From positions 62,001 to 126,000 of the forward strand of contig ONEX01000005.1 of the NCBI GenBank assembly GCA_900316955.1: 64,000 nucleotides of DNA, in the 5' to 3' direction. Each line of letters opens with the position of its first letter. Within the stretch, counting starts at the first letter, position 1. A program made the position numbers and the translations under genes. The notes under the pieces are model-generated. The model did no database searches, had not been told where the DNA came from, and saw only the letters and a program-made list of their open reading frames with translations. Origin of the DNA: an uncultured Bacteroidales bacterium (GTDB lineage Bacteria; Bacteroidota; Bacteroidia; Bacteroidales; UBA932). Shown piece by piece: positions 52,020 to 59,311 of this stretch.

Positions 52020-52792
52020 AATGCCTGATCCTCGCCGCGGGATACGCCACGCGGCTTTACCCGCTTACCGAAAACTTCCCCAAGCCCCTCCTGAAGGTAG
52101 GGGAGAAGACCATCCTGGACTGGCTCATCGACGACGTCGACCGGGCCGGCCTCATCGACGAGTACGTCGTCATCTCCAACCACAAGTTCGCCCCGATCTT
52201 CGAGGACTGGGCGAAAGAGATTCCCGGTCAAGCCGGGAATGACGTCGGTCGTCATGCCCGACCTGATCGGGCATCTATCACCGTCCTGGACGACGGAACC
52301 TCCACGAACGAGACGCGCCTCGGCGCCGTGCGGGACATCCAGTTCGCCATCGACACGCTGGGTCTGGACGACGACCTGCTGGTGATGGCAGGGGACAACC
52401 TGCTGGATTTCAGCCTGGTGCGTTTCCTGGAATATGCGCAGGAGAAGGGGACGACCTGCATCATGCGCTACTTCGAACCGTCGGAGGAGAAGCTCCACAA
52501 GACCGGTGTCGCCACCGTCGACGGGAACGGCCTGATCCTGGAGATGGAGGAGAAACCCGCCCATCCCAAGAGCCATTGGTGCTGCCCGCCGTTCTATTTC
52601 TACCGCCGTAGCGACGTGCCGCTCGTGAAGGTGGGTATCGACAGCGGCTGCGGCGTGGACGCCCCGGGCAGTTTCATCGCCTGGCTTTCCGCGCAGACCC
52701 CGGTCCATGCCTGGGAAATGCCCGGCAAGCGCTATGACATTGGTAACCTGGCCTCCTATGAGGAGGTGAAACGAAACTATAAAGGCTTATGA
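52016..52792 (+). CDS. Sugar-phosphate nucleotidyltransferase with an in-frame palindromic insert
   Basis: 258-residue nucleotidyltransferase. The N-terminus [21 protein letters not shown] and the metal block [10 protein letters not shown] belong to the RmlA/HddC-like family. Residues about 68-87 are encoded by two palindromic elements and seven spacer bases, a 59-base insertion that keeps frame. Without it the length would be about 238, normal for the family. The insert falls in a surface-type segment between an alpha helix and the [15 protein letters not shown] block. It overlaps the kinase before it and the dehydrogenase after it. The sugar is unknown. Confidence 0.87.
   Translation: MKCLILAAGYATRLYPLTENFPKPLLKVGEKTILDWLIDDVDRAGLIDEYVVISNHKFAPIFEDWAKEIPGQAGNDVGRHARPDRASITVLDDGTSTNETRLGAVRDIQFAIDTLGLDDDLLVMAGDNLLDFSLVRFLEYAQEKGTTCIMRYFEPSEEKLHKTGVATVDGNGLILEMEEKPAHPKSHWCCPPFYFYRRSDVPLVKVGIDSGCGVDAPGSFIAWLSAQTPVHAWEMPGKRYDIGNLASYEEVKRNYKGL
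52218..52243 (-). repeat. Palindromic element inside the nucleotidyltransferase gene (first of pair)
   Basis: It is identical over 26 bases to the inverted copy at 14366-14391, with stem ATTCCCGG/CCGGGAAT. Read in frame it gives EIPGQAGND. Confidence 0.92.
52251..52276 (+). repeat. Palindromic element inside the nucleotidyltransferase gene (second of pair)
   Basis: A 26-base copy with stem ATGCCCGA/TCGGGCAT. It is seven bases from the first copy in head-to-head orientation, the same pair arrangement as at 14366-14429. Read in frame it gives RHARPDRAS. Confidence 0.92.
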
Positions 52793-54054
52793 AGATCGCT
52801 GTAGCTGGAACCGGCTATGTGGGCCTCTCGATCGCGACGCTGCTGTCGCAGAAGCACGAGGTCGTGGCGGTGGACGTCGTCCCCGAAAAGGTGGAGAAGA
52901 TCAACGCCCGTCAGAGCCCCATTGCCGACGAATACCTTGAGAAATACCTGGCTGAGAAGCCCTTGCGCCTGAGCGCGACCCTGGACGGCCGCGCGGCGTA
53001 CCGCGACGCCGACTTCGTCGTCATCGCCACACCCACGAATTACGACCCCAAGAAGAACTTCTTCGACACGTCCCACGTGGAAGAGGTCATCGACCTGGTC
53101 CTGGAGGTGAATCCGGACGCGGTCATGGTCATCAAGTCCACCGTCCCGGTGGGCTACACCCGGAATGTCCGGGAGAAGTTCTCCTACCGGGAGCGGCAGG
53201 CCGACGGCACGATGAAGGTCGTCGTCCCGAAGATCCTTTTCGCGCCGGAGTTCCTCCGCGAATCCAAGGCGCTCTACGACAACCTGTATCCTTCCCGGAT
53301 CATCGTCGGGTATGACGGCGAGGCGCTGGAAAGCGCCGCGCGCACCTTCGCGGAGGTCATCAAGGAGGGCGCCCTCAAGGAGGACGTGCCCGTGCTGCTC
53401 ATGGGCTCGACCGAGGCCGAGGCGGTGAAGCTGTTCGCGAACACCTACCTGGCCTTGCGGGTTTCCTATTTCAATGAGCTGGATACCTATGCGGAGATGA
53501 AAGGCCTGGATACCCAGGCGATCATCGAGGGCGTCGGCCTGGACCCGCGCATCGGCACCCACTACAACAACCCGTCTTTCGGCTACGGCGGCTACTGCCT
53601 CCCGAAGGATACGAAGCAGCTCCTGGCGAACTTCAACGATGTGCCGGAGAACCTCATCAAGGCCATCGTGGAGTCCAACCGCACCCGCAAGGACTACATC
53701 GCGGACCGGGTGCTGGAGAAGGCCGGCTTCTACAGCGCCAACAGCGCCTTCGACCCGGCGAAGGAGAAGGAAGTGGTCGTGGGCGTGTACCGGCTCACGA
53801 TGAAGACGGGCTCCGATAACTTCCGCCAGAGCGCCATCCAGGGCATCATGAAGCGCATCAAGGCGAAGGGTGCCAAGGTCATCGTGTACGAGCCGACGCT
53901 CCAGGACGGCATCACCTTCTTCGGCTCCCGCGTGGTGAACGACCTCGCCGCCTTCAAGGCCCAGGCCCAGGCCATCATCGTGAACCGCTACGACCCGGCC
54001 CTCGACGACGTCGCGGACAAGGTCTACACCCGGGATATCTTCAAACGGGACTAG
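52789..54054 (+). CDS. UDP-glucose 6-dehydrogenase
   Basis: NAD-dependent nucleotide-sugar dehydrogenase, 421 residues, oxidising UDP-glucose to UDP-glucuronate. The Rossmann motif [46 protein letters not shown] and the catalytic Cys in [15 protein letters not shown] are all present. It is the direct source of substrate for the epimerase at 45836. It overlaps the nucleotidyltransferase stop by four bases. A UDP-ManNAc or other dehydrogenase specificity is less likely given the sequence. Confidence 0.94.
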   Translation: MKIAVAGTGYVGLSIATLLSQKHEVVAVDVVPEKVEKINARQSPIADEYLEKYLAEKPLRLSATLDGRAAYRDADFVVIATPTNYDPKKNFFDTSHVEEVIDLVLEVNPDAVMVIKSTVPVGYTRNVREKFSYRERQADGTMKVVVPKILFAPEFLRESKALYDNLYPSRIIVGYDGEALESAARTFAEVIKEGALKEDVPVLLMGSTEAEAVKLFANTYLALRVSYFNELDTYAEMKGLDTQAIIEGVGLDPRIGTHYNNPSFGYGGYCLPKDTKQLLANFNDVPENLIKAIVESNRTRKDYIADRVLEKAGFYSANSAFDPAKEKEVVVGVYRLTMKTGSDNFRQSAIQGIMKRIKAKGAKVIVYEPTLQDGITFFGSRVVNDLAAFKAQAQAIIVNRYDPALDDVADKVYTRDIFKRD

Positions 54055-54056
54055 CC

Positions 54057-54392
54057 ATGAAGCGCTACTGCCAGACCCTCGAGCTCCGGGACGACCCGGA
54101 ACTGATCGACAAGTACTGCGAGGCCCATGCCCACGTGTGGCCGGAAATCCAGGCCGGCATCCGCGAAGTGGGCATCCTGGACATGCAGATCTACCGCCTC
54201 GGAACCCGCCTGTTCATGATCATGGACACGGTGGACGACTTCGATTTCGTCGCCGACAACGCCCGCCTCGCCACGCTCCCGCGCCAGGCCGAATGGGAAG
54301 CCTACGTGGCGCAGTTCCAGGGCTGCGACCCCGCCGCCCCCTCGACTGCCAAATGGCGGCTGATGGAAAAGATCTTCGAACTGGAGAAGTAG
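54057..54392 (+). CDS. rhaM: L-rhamnose mutarotase family protein
   Basis: 111-residue alpha/beta ferredoxin-like protein interconverting L-rhamnose anomers in known members (the family also includes L-fucose mutarotases). The recognisable blocks are the N-terminal RYCQTLELRDDPELIDKY and EAHAHVWPEIQAGIREVGI, with the catalytic His region, and EWEAYVAQFQ near the end. It begins two bases after the dehydrogenase stop. It stands at the end of a glycan operon rather than beside rhaA/rhaB, so it could serve salvage of rhamnose or fucose. Confidence 0.9.
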   Translation: MKRYCQTLELRDDPELIDKYCEAHAHVWPEIQAGIREVGILDMQIYRLGTRLFMIMDTVDDFDFVADNARLATLPRQAEWEAYVAQFQGCDPAAPSTAKWRLMEKIFELEK

Positions 54393-54458
54393 TCCCGTGC
54401 GCCGCGCTCCATCTCGAAAAAAAGTGCTATCTTTATCGGTTGTAAAGGACATTGAACT

Positions 54459-55721
54459 ATGATTACCCGTGTTTTCAGGCTGACGGAGGCGTCGGCCAAG
54501 TATATGGGCAGCCTTCCGAAGGAGGATGCCATCCTGGTGGTGAAATCCGAGCACAAGGTGCGCCAGCTGTTCATCGACGCACTGGAACTCGCGCTGTATC
54601 AGCGCGCGGACACGAAACAGGCCTTCGCGGCCATCGGCGACTATTTCAAGGGGATGGTCCCGAATCAGGCGTTCCGGGAGAAGGTCGATGCGGAACTCGA
54701 GGCGCTCCGCCATTATGTGGATGAAGGCGTGGTGTACCGTCCCGCCTTCAACACCATCCGCGACTATGTGCTGGGCAAGTGCGCCCGGATGTGCGCGGAG
54801 ACGGTCCATGCGGTCGTCGGCGGCACCTTCGTGGACGGCGCCGAAGTCATGGTGTGCGAAGAGGACCACGGCGCGCTCCGCGTGGACTGGGAGACTTCTA
54901 TGACCCGCCTGGGCGAGCGTACCTCCAAGTCCGACCTGTACGTGATGTCCAGCGGCTACGGCCACAATCCCTACGGCTTCAGCATCCGGCTGGGCCGCCG
55001 CGGCGAGGACCTGATGGCGATGACCATCGCCGCCCACTTCGGCGAGCCTGCCGAGGTCTATGTCCTCGGCGACCGGATCCTGGGCATCCCGGCCATGACC
55101 TACGAGGAAGCGGCCGTGTTCTGCTCGGGCGCGGAAGCCGCTTTCGCGCCGGCCGCCCTCCTGCCCATGATGAAGGCGAATCTCCCCATCCTGGTGAAGG
55201 ACATCTCCGACCCGTCCTGCCTGACGGTCATCTCCGGCAGCAAGCCGGCCTCCGACCACGTGGTCACCGGTTTCGTGGTGGAAGACGGATTTGCGCTCAT
55301 CAACGTGCGCGGCACCGGCCTGGTGGGCAAGGTGGGCGTTTCCTCGTCCATCTTCGGCGCGCTGGCCCGGGGCGGGGTGAACATCCGCTACATCTCCCAG
55401 CCTTCCTCCGAATTCTGCATTACGCTGGCCGTTTCCACGGCCGACCTTCCCACCGCCCGCGAGGCGCTTTCCAGCCTGTACAAGGACGGCCAGGTCTCCC
55501 TGGACGACGCCGTGGACTTCGTGGAGGACGTGTGCCTCCTGTCCGTCTGCGGCAACGGCATGAAGAACGTTCCCGGCACCTCCGGCCGCATCTACACGGC
55601 GCTTGGCGCCTACGGCGTGAACATCATTTCCGCCGCGCAGGGCGGTGACGAGCTCACGATCTCCTTCGTGATCCGTTCCGTGGACCGCGCCGCCGCCGAG
55701 GAAGCGCTGTCGATCCTTTAG
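54459..55721 (+). CDS. Aspartokinase-like protein with degenerate catalytic motifs and ACT domains
   Basis: 420-residue homolog of aspartate kinase. The C-terminal ACT pair is good: FALINVRGTGLVGKVGVSSSIF and VCLLSVCGNGMKNVPGTSGRIY. The kinase domain is changed at its key sites. The N-terminal KFGGTS is replaced by VFRLTEAS, and the substrate block LGRGGSD by LGRRGED. The usual TDVDG reads LGDRIL. In-frame TGA only six bases upstream rules out a longer N-terminus. It is either a divergent kinase or a non-catalytic amino-acid sensor. TATCTTTA (one base off a -7 box) lies about 24 bases upstream; a perfect terminator follows. Confidence 0.85.
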   Translation: MITRVFRLTEASAKYMGSLPKEDAILVVKSEHKVRQLFIDALELALYQRADTKQAFAAIGDYFKGMVPNQAFREKVDAELEALRHYVDEGVVYRPAFNTIRDYVLGKCARMCAETVHAVVGGTFVDGAEVMVCEEDHGALRVDWETSMTRLGERTSKSDLYVMSSGYGHNPYGFSIRLGRRGEDLMAMTIAAHFGEPAEVYVLGDRILGIPAMTYEEAAVFCSGAEAAFAPAALLPMMKANLPILVKDISDPSCLTVISGSKPASDHVVTGFVVEDGFALINVRGTGLVGKVGVSSSIFGALARGGVNIRYISQPSSEFCITLAVSTADLPTAREALSSLYKDGQVSLDDAVDFVEDVCLLSVCGNGMKNVPGTSGRIYTALGAYGVNIISAAQGGDELTISFVIRSVDRAAAEEALSIL

Positions 55722-55744
55722 GTCATTGTTAACACGCATACGAG

Positions 55745-55775
55745 GGAGGCGCACAATCTGTGCGCCTCCTTTTTT
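55745..55775 (+). terminator. Rho-independent terminator after the aspartokinase-like gene
   Basis: A perfect 10-bp stem (GGAGGCGCAC/GTGCGCCTCC) with loop AATCT is followed by six Ts. It isolates the fucose module downstream. Confidence 0.93.
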
Positions 55776-55788
55776 ATGTAAAAAATAT

Positions 55789-55804
55789 TGACATTACATT
55801 GTCA
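55789..55804. promoter_or_regulatory. Inverted repeat, candidate operator for the HTH-Gmd protein
   Basis: TGACA-N6-TGTCA is a perfect dyad 25 bases before the -33 box. A third half-site, TGTCA at 55831-55835, overlaps the -33 element and spacer. The protein encoded immediately downstream begins with an HTH domain, so autoregulation is plausible. Confidence 0.5.
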
Positions 55805-55828
55805 GGTTGATAATTCTTGTTTGAAAAT

Positions 55829-55859
55829 TTTGTCAAGTCGCATAAAAGCCGTAACTTTG
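55829..55859 (+). promoter_or_regulatory. Promoter of the HTH-Gmd gene
   Basis: The -33 TTTG (55829-55832) and -7 TAACTTTG (55852-55859) are separated by 19 bases, an exact consensus match. Only five bases separate it from ATG 55865, so translation would be leaderless and must include the HTH domain. Confidence 0.78.
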
Positions 55860-55864
55860 CATCT

Positions 55865-57157
55865 ATGGTGGATTACGAGATTATCAACAAAATCAAGGCT
55901 GCGCTGACTCAAAAAGGCGTTTCGCAGCGGGAACTGGCCGAGCGGATCGGCAAGGACGAGACGGTCGTGAGCCGTTGGCTGGCCGGAAAGGTGGGCATCG
56001 GTGGGCAGAGTCTCCGGCAGATTGAGGCCGCGCTCGGCATAAACTTGACAAAAGAAAGACAACATACGATGAAGACAGCGCTCATTACGGGGGTGGCGGG
56101 CCAGGACGGCTCCTACCTTTCTGAATTCCTGCTGGAGAAAGGATACGACGTGCACGGCATCATCCGCCGCAGCTCGGTGGATTTCCGCGAACGCATCGCG
56201 CACCTGGAAGGCCAGCCGCATTTCCACCTGCATTATGCCGACATGGGCGACTCCATGAGCCTCGTCCAGGTGATCGGCAAGGTCCGGCCGGACGAAATCT
56301 ACAACCTCGCGGCGCAGAGCCACGTGCAGGTGAGCTTCGACTCGCCGGAATATACGGCGAATGTCGATGCCACAGGCGTCCTCCGCATCCTGGAGGCCGT
56401 ACGCCAGTGCGGGCTCGCCGGGACGTGCCGGATCTACCAGGCATCGACCTCGGAGCTGTACGGCAAGGTGGAGGAGGTGCCCCAGAACGAGAATACGCCC
56501 TTCCATCCCTACAGTCCTTATGCGGTCGCGAAGCTGTACGGTTTCTGGATTGTCAAGGAATACCGCGAGGCTTACGGCATGTACTGCTGCTCCGGCATCC
56601 TGTTCAACCACGAATCCGAGCGGCGCGGCGAGACGTTCGTCACGCGCAAGATCACGCTGGCCGCCGCCCGCATCGCCCAGGGCAAGCAGGACAAGCTGTA
56701 TCTCGGCAACCTCTCCAGTCTCCGCGACTGGGGCTATGCAAAGGATTATGTCGAGTGCATGTGGCTCATCCTCCAGCAGAAGAAGGCGGAAGACTTCGTC
56801 ATCGCCACCGGCGTCCAGCACAGCGTGCGCGATTTCTGCGCCCTGGCCTTCCGCCATGTCGGCATCGAGCTCGAGTTCGTCGGGGAAGGGGCCGATGAGA
56901 AAGGCATCGACAAGGCCACCGGCCGCGTGCTGGTGGAGGTGAGCCCGGACTTCTACCGGCCCACGGACGTGGTGAACCTCTGGGGCGACCCGACCAAGGC
57001 CCGCGCGAAGCTGGGCTGGAACCCGCAGAAGACCACCTTCGAGCAGCTCGTGAAGCTGATGGTGGACCACGACATGGCGAAGGTCGCCGGCGAAGGCGCC
57101 GCAGAGAAGGTCCGGATGAACTTGGCGGAGTATCTGGAGAAGGGTATCGTCAAATAG
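55865..57157 (+). CDS. gmd: GDP-mannose 4,6-dehydratase with an N-terminal HTH (XRE) domain
   Basis: 430-residue fusion. Residues 1-68 form an XRE-type helix-turn-helix ([24 protein letters not shown]). From Met69 the standard Gmd follows: [23 protein letters not shown], the catalytic [16 protein letters not shown] and [10 protein letters not shown], and [15 protein letters not shown]. Gmd makes GDP-4-keto-6-deoxymannose for GDP-L-fucose. No stop separates the two parts, and the promoter lies directly before ATG 55865, so the fusion is real unless translation also starts at ATG 56069. A dyad upstream could be its own operator. Its stop lies in a palindromic element. Confidence 0.9.
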   Translation: MVDYEIINKIKAALTQKGVSQRELAERIGKDETVVSRWLAGKVGIGGQSLRQIEAALGINLTKERQHTMKTALITGVAGQDGSYLSEFLLEKGYDVHGIIRRSSVDFRERIAHLEGQPHFHLHYADMGDSMSLVQVIGKVRPDEIYNLAAQSHVQVSFDSPEYTANVDATGVLRILEAVRQCGLAGTCRIYQASTSELYGKVEEVPQNENTPFHPYSPYAVAKLYGFWIVKEYREAYGMYCCSGILFNHESERRGETFVTRKITLAAARIAQGKQDKLYLGNLSSLRDWGYAKDYVECMWLILQQKKAEDFVIATGVQHSVRDFCALAFRHVGIELEFVGEGADEKGIDKATGRVLVEVSPDFYRPTDVVNLWGDPTKARAKLGWNPQKTTFEQLVKLMVDHDMAKVAGEGAAEKVRMNLAEYLEKGIVK

Positions 57158-57181
57158 ATTTCTCGGCAAGCTCGAAATGAC
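57156..57181 (-). repeat. Palindromic element joining gmd to the next gene
   Basis: A 26-base inverted copy (AGAT...ATGAC, 5-bp ATTTC/GAAAT stem). Its left end lies in the gmd stop codon and its right end supplies the ATG of the next gene (57177), so it makes up the whole intergenic junction. Confidence 0.82.
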
Positions 57182-58346
57182 AAAAAAAGTATTTGTATCG
57201 GGGTGCTACGACCTGCTGCACAGCGGCCACGTGGAGTTTTTCCGGCAGGCGGCGCAGTATGGCGACCTGTATGTGGGGATCGGCTCGGACGAGACCATCC
57301 TGCACTACAAGCACCACAAGACGATTTACAGCGAGGATGAGCGGCTGTTCATGGTGAAGGCGATCCGTTATGTGAAGGACGCCTACATCAACGCCGGCGA
57401 CGGGGTCATGGATTTCGTCCCCACGCTGGATATCGTGAAGCCGGACGTCTTCGTGGTCAACGAGGACGGTGGGAACGAGGAGAAGCGCCGGCTGTGCGAG
57501 GAACGCGGCATCGAGTACGTCGTGCTGCAGCGCACGCCGCAGGAGGGGCTGCAGGCCCGCTCCAGCACGGCGCTGAAGCAGACGCCCTGCCAGATCCCTA
57601 CGCGCCTGGACCTCGCCGGCACGTGGATCGACCAGCCGTACGTGTCGTGCTTCGCGCCCGGATGGGCCCTGACCATCTCCCTGGAACCCACCTTCGAGAT
57701 CCGGGAGCGTTGCGGACTGTCCACGTCGACGCGGAACATGATCCGGAAGATCTGGCCCTTCCAGCTGCCGAACATGGACCCGGAAACCCTCGCCAAGCTC
57801 GTATTCTGCTTCGAGAACGACCCGGAGCGCTCGGACGGCATCGTCTCCGGCGCCCAGGATTCCATCGGCATCTGCATGCCGGGGCTCGTGCGGCACTGGT
57901 ACGACAACCGTTTCTGGCCGGACAAGATCGAGTCCTGCCACGACGAGGCCGTCCTGTCCTGGCTGGAGGACCACCTGTGCATGGTGCCCATGTTCCCGCG
58001 CCGTCCGGGCTGTTCCGTGGTGGAAGGGAAGGACATCACCAAGCCCAAGGTGGAAGCGCTGGCGAGTGCCGCCGACGCCTGCTGGAAGGCCATTCTCGCC
58101 CGCGACCTGGCCGGTTTCGCCGCCGCCTACAAGGCCTCCTTCGAGGCGCAGGTCGCGATGTTCCCGGCCATGATCCAGCCGGGTGTTCCGGAATATATCG
58201 ACAAGTACGGTTCCATGGAAGGCGTCCTGGCGTGGAAGATGCCCGGCGCCGGCGGCGGAGGCTACCTCGCCCTCGTCTGCGCCGACCGGGCCCATTTCCC
58301 GGAAGGCGCCATCGAACTGCATATCAGAAGGAGAGGTACATTATGA
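57177..58346 (+). CDS. Cytidylyltransferase-GHMP kinase fusion
   Basis: 389-residue two-domain protein. Residues 1-135 are a RfaE/TagD-like nucleotidyltransferase with [13 protein letters not shown] (HxGH at 15-18) and the [16 protein letters not shown] block. Residues about 140-389 are a GHMP-kinase-like domain: [22 protein letters not shown] in place of the usual [16 protein letters not shown], and [12 protein letters not shown]. This resembles L-fucose or heptose kinases (HddA type) with part of motif 2 altered. Lying between Gmd and Fcl it may be a salvage kinase/pyrophosphorylase for fucose, or a heptose-activating enzyme with GmhA. The ATG is supplied by a palindromic element. Confidence 0.83.
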   Translation: MTKKVFVSGCYDLLHSGHVEFFRQAAQYGDLYVGIGSDETILHYKHHKTIYSEDERLFMVKAIRYVKDAYINAGDGVMDFVPTLDIVKPDVFVVNEDGGNEEKRRLCEERGIEYVVLQRTPQEGLQARSSTALKQTPCQIPTRLDLAGTWIDQPYVSCFAPGWALTISLEPTFEIRERCGLSTSTRNMIRKIWPFQLPNMDPETLAKLVFCFENDPERSDGIVSGAQDSIGICMPGLVRHWYDNRFWPDKIESCHDEAVLSWLEDHLCMVPMFPRRPGCSVVEGKDITKPKVEALASAADACWKAILARDLAGFAAAYKASFEAQVAMFPAMIQPGVPEYIDKYGSMEGVLAWKMPGAGGGGYLALVCADRAHFPEGAIELHIRRRGTL

Positions 58347-59287
58347 TGGAGAAGAACGCGAAGATCTATGTGGCGGGCCACCGCGGAATGGTGGGCTCCG
58401 CCATCGTCCGGGAGCTGGAACGCCAGGGCTATACGAACATCGTCACCCGCACGCACAAGGAGCTGGACCTCACCCGCCAGGCGGAGGTGGAGGCCTTTTT
58501 TGCCGCCGAGAAGCCGGAATACGTGTTCCTGGCGGCGGCGAAGGTGGGCGGCATCGTGGCCAACCAGAGCGCGCTCGCGGACTTCATGTACGACAACATG
58601 GTCCTGGAGATGAACGTCATCCACGCTGCCTGGGTCAACGGCTGCAAGAAGCTCGAATTCCTGGGCTCCAGCTGCATCTATCCGCGCCTCGCGCCCCAGC
58701 CGATGCCGGAAAGCTGCCTGCTGACCGGCGCGCTGGAGAAGACCAACGAGGCCTATGCGCTGGCGAAGATCTCCGGCCTCAAGTACTGCGAGTTCCTGAA
58801 CCGCCAGTACGGGACGGACTACATTTCCGTGATGCCGACGAACCTGTACGGCCCGAATGACAACTATCACCCCGAGCACAGCCACGTGCTTCCGGCCTTG
58901 ATCCGCCGCTTCCACGAAGCGAAGGTCGCCGGCCTCGACGAAGTGACCTGCTGGGGAGACGGCTCTCCTCTCCGCGAGTTCCTCTATGTCGATGACCTCG
59001 CGAACCTGTGCGTCTTCCTGATGAACAACTACAGCGGGAACGAGACGGTGAACGCCGGCACCGGGAAGGAACTCACCATCAAGGAGCTCACCGAGCTCGT
59101 CGCCAAGGTCGTCGGCTACAAGGGCGCCATCCGGTGGGACACCACCCGCCCGAACGGCACTCCGCGCAAGCTCCTGGACGTTTCCAAGGCCACCGCCCTC
59201 GGATGGACCTACAAGACCGAGCTCGAGGACGGCATCCGGCTCGCGTACAACGACTTCCTGAACAATCCGATGCGTGCAGAGCGATAG
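58343..59287 (+). CDS. fcl: GDP-L-fucose synthase
   Basis: Epimerase-reductase completing GDP-L-fucose synthesis after Gmd, 314 residues. [48 protein letters not shown] and the catalytic [13 protein letters not shown], then [13 protein letters not shown], are diagnostic. ATG 58343 overlaps the previous stop (ATGA) and is preceded by a good ribosome-binding site (GGAGAGG). ATG 58346 is an equally possible start. Confidence 0.96.
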   Translation: MMEKNAKIYVAGHRGMVGSAIVRELERQGYTNIVTRTHKELDLTRQAEVEAFFAAEKPEYVFLAAAKVGGIVANQSALADFMYDNMVLEMNVIHAAWVNGCKKLEFLGSSCIYPRLAPQPMPESCLLTGALEKTNEAYALAKISGLKYCEFLNRQYGTDYISVMPTNLYGPNDNYHPEHSHVLPALIRRFHEAKVAGLDEVTCWGDGSPLREFLYVDDLANLCVFLMNNYSGNETVNAGTGKELTIKELTELVAKVVGYKGAIRWDTTRPNGTPRKLLDVSKATALGWTYKTELEDGIRLAYNDFLNNPMRAER

Positions 59288-59306
59288 CATTTTTTTGCTA
59301 TCTTTG
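59283..59306 (+). promoter_or_regulatory. Promoter with overlapping hairpin before the ABC exporter pair
   Basis: TATCTTTG (59299-59306) matches the -7 box, five bases before ATG 59312, predicting a leaderless mRNA. A dyad GATAGCA-T6-TGCTATC (59283-59302) overlaps the box and could be an operator, or a terminator for fcl. No -33 TTTG is at the proper spacing. Confidence 0.55.
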
Positions 59307-59311
59307 CACTC

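Noticed and set aside
55817-55864. TTG start upstream of the HTH-Gmd ATG
   Set aside because: The exact promoter (-33 and -7 boxes) lies inside this stretch, so a transcript from it cannot contain the TTG.
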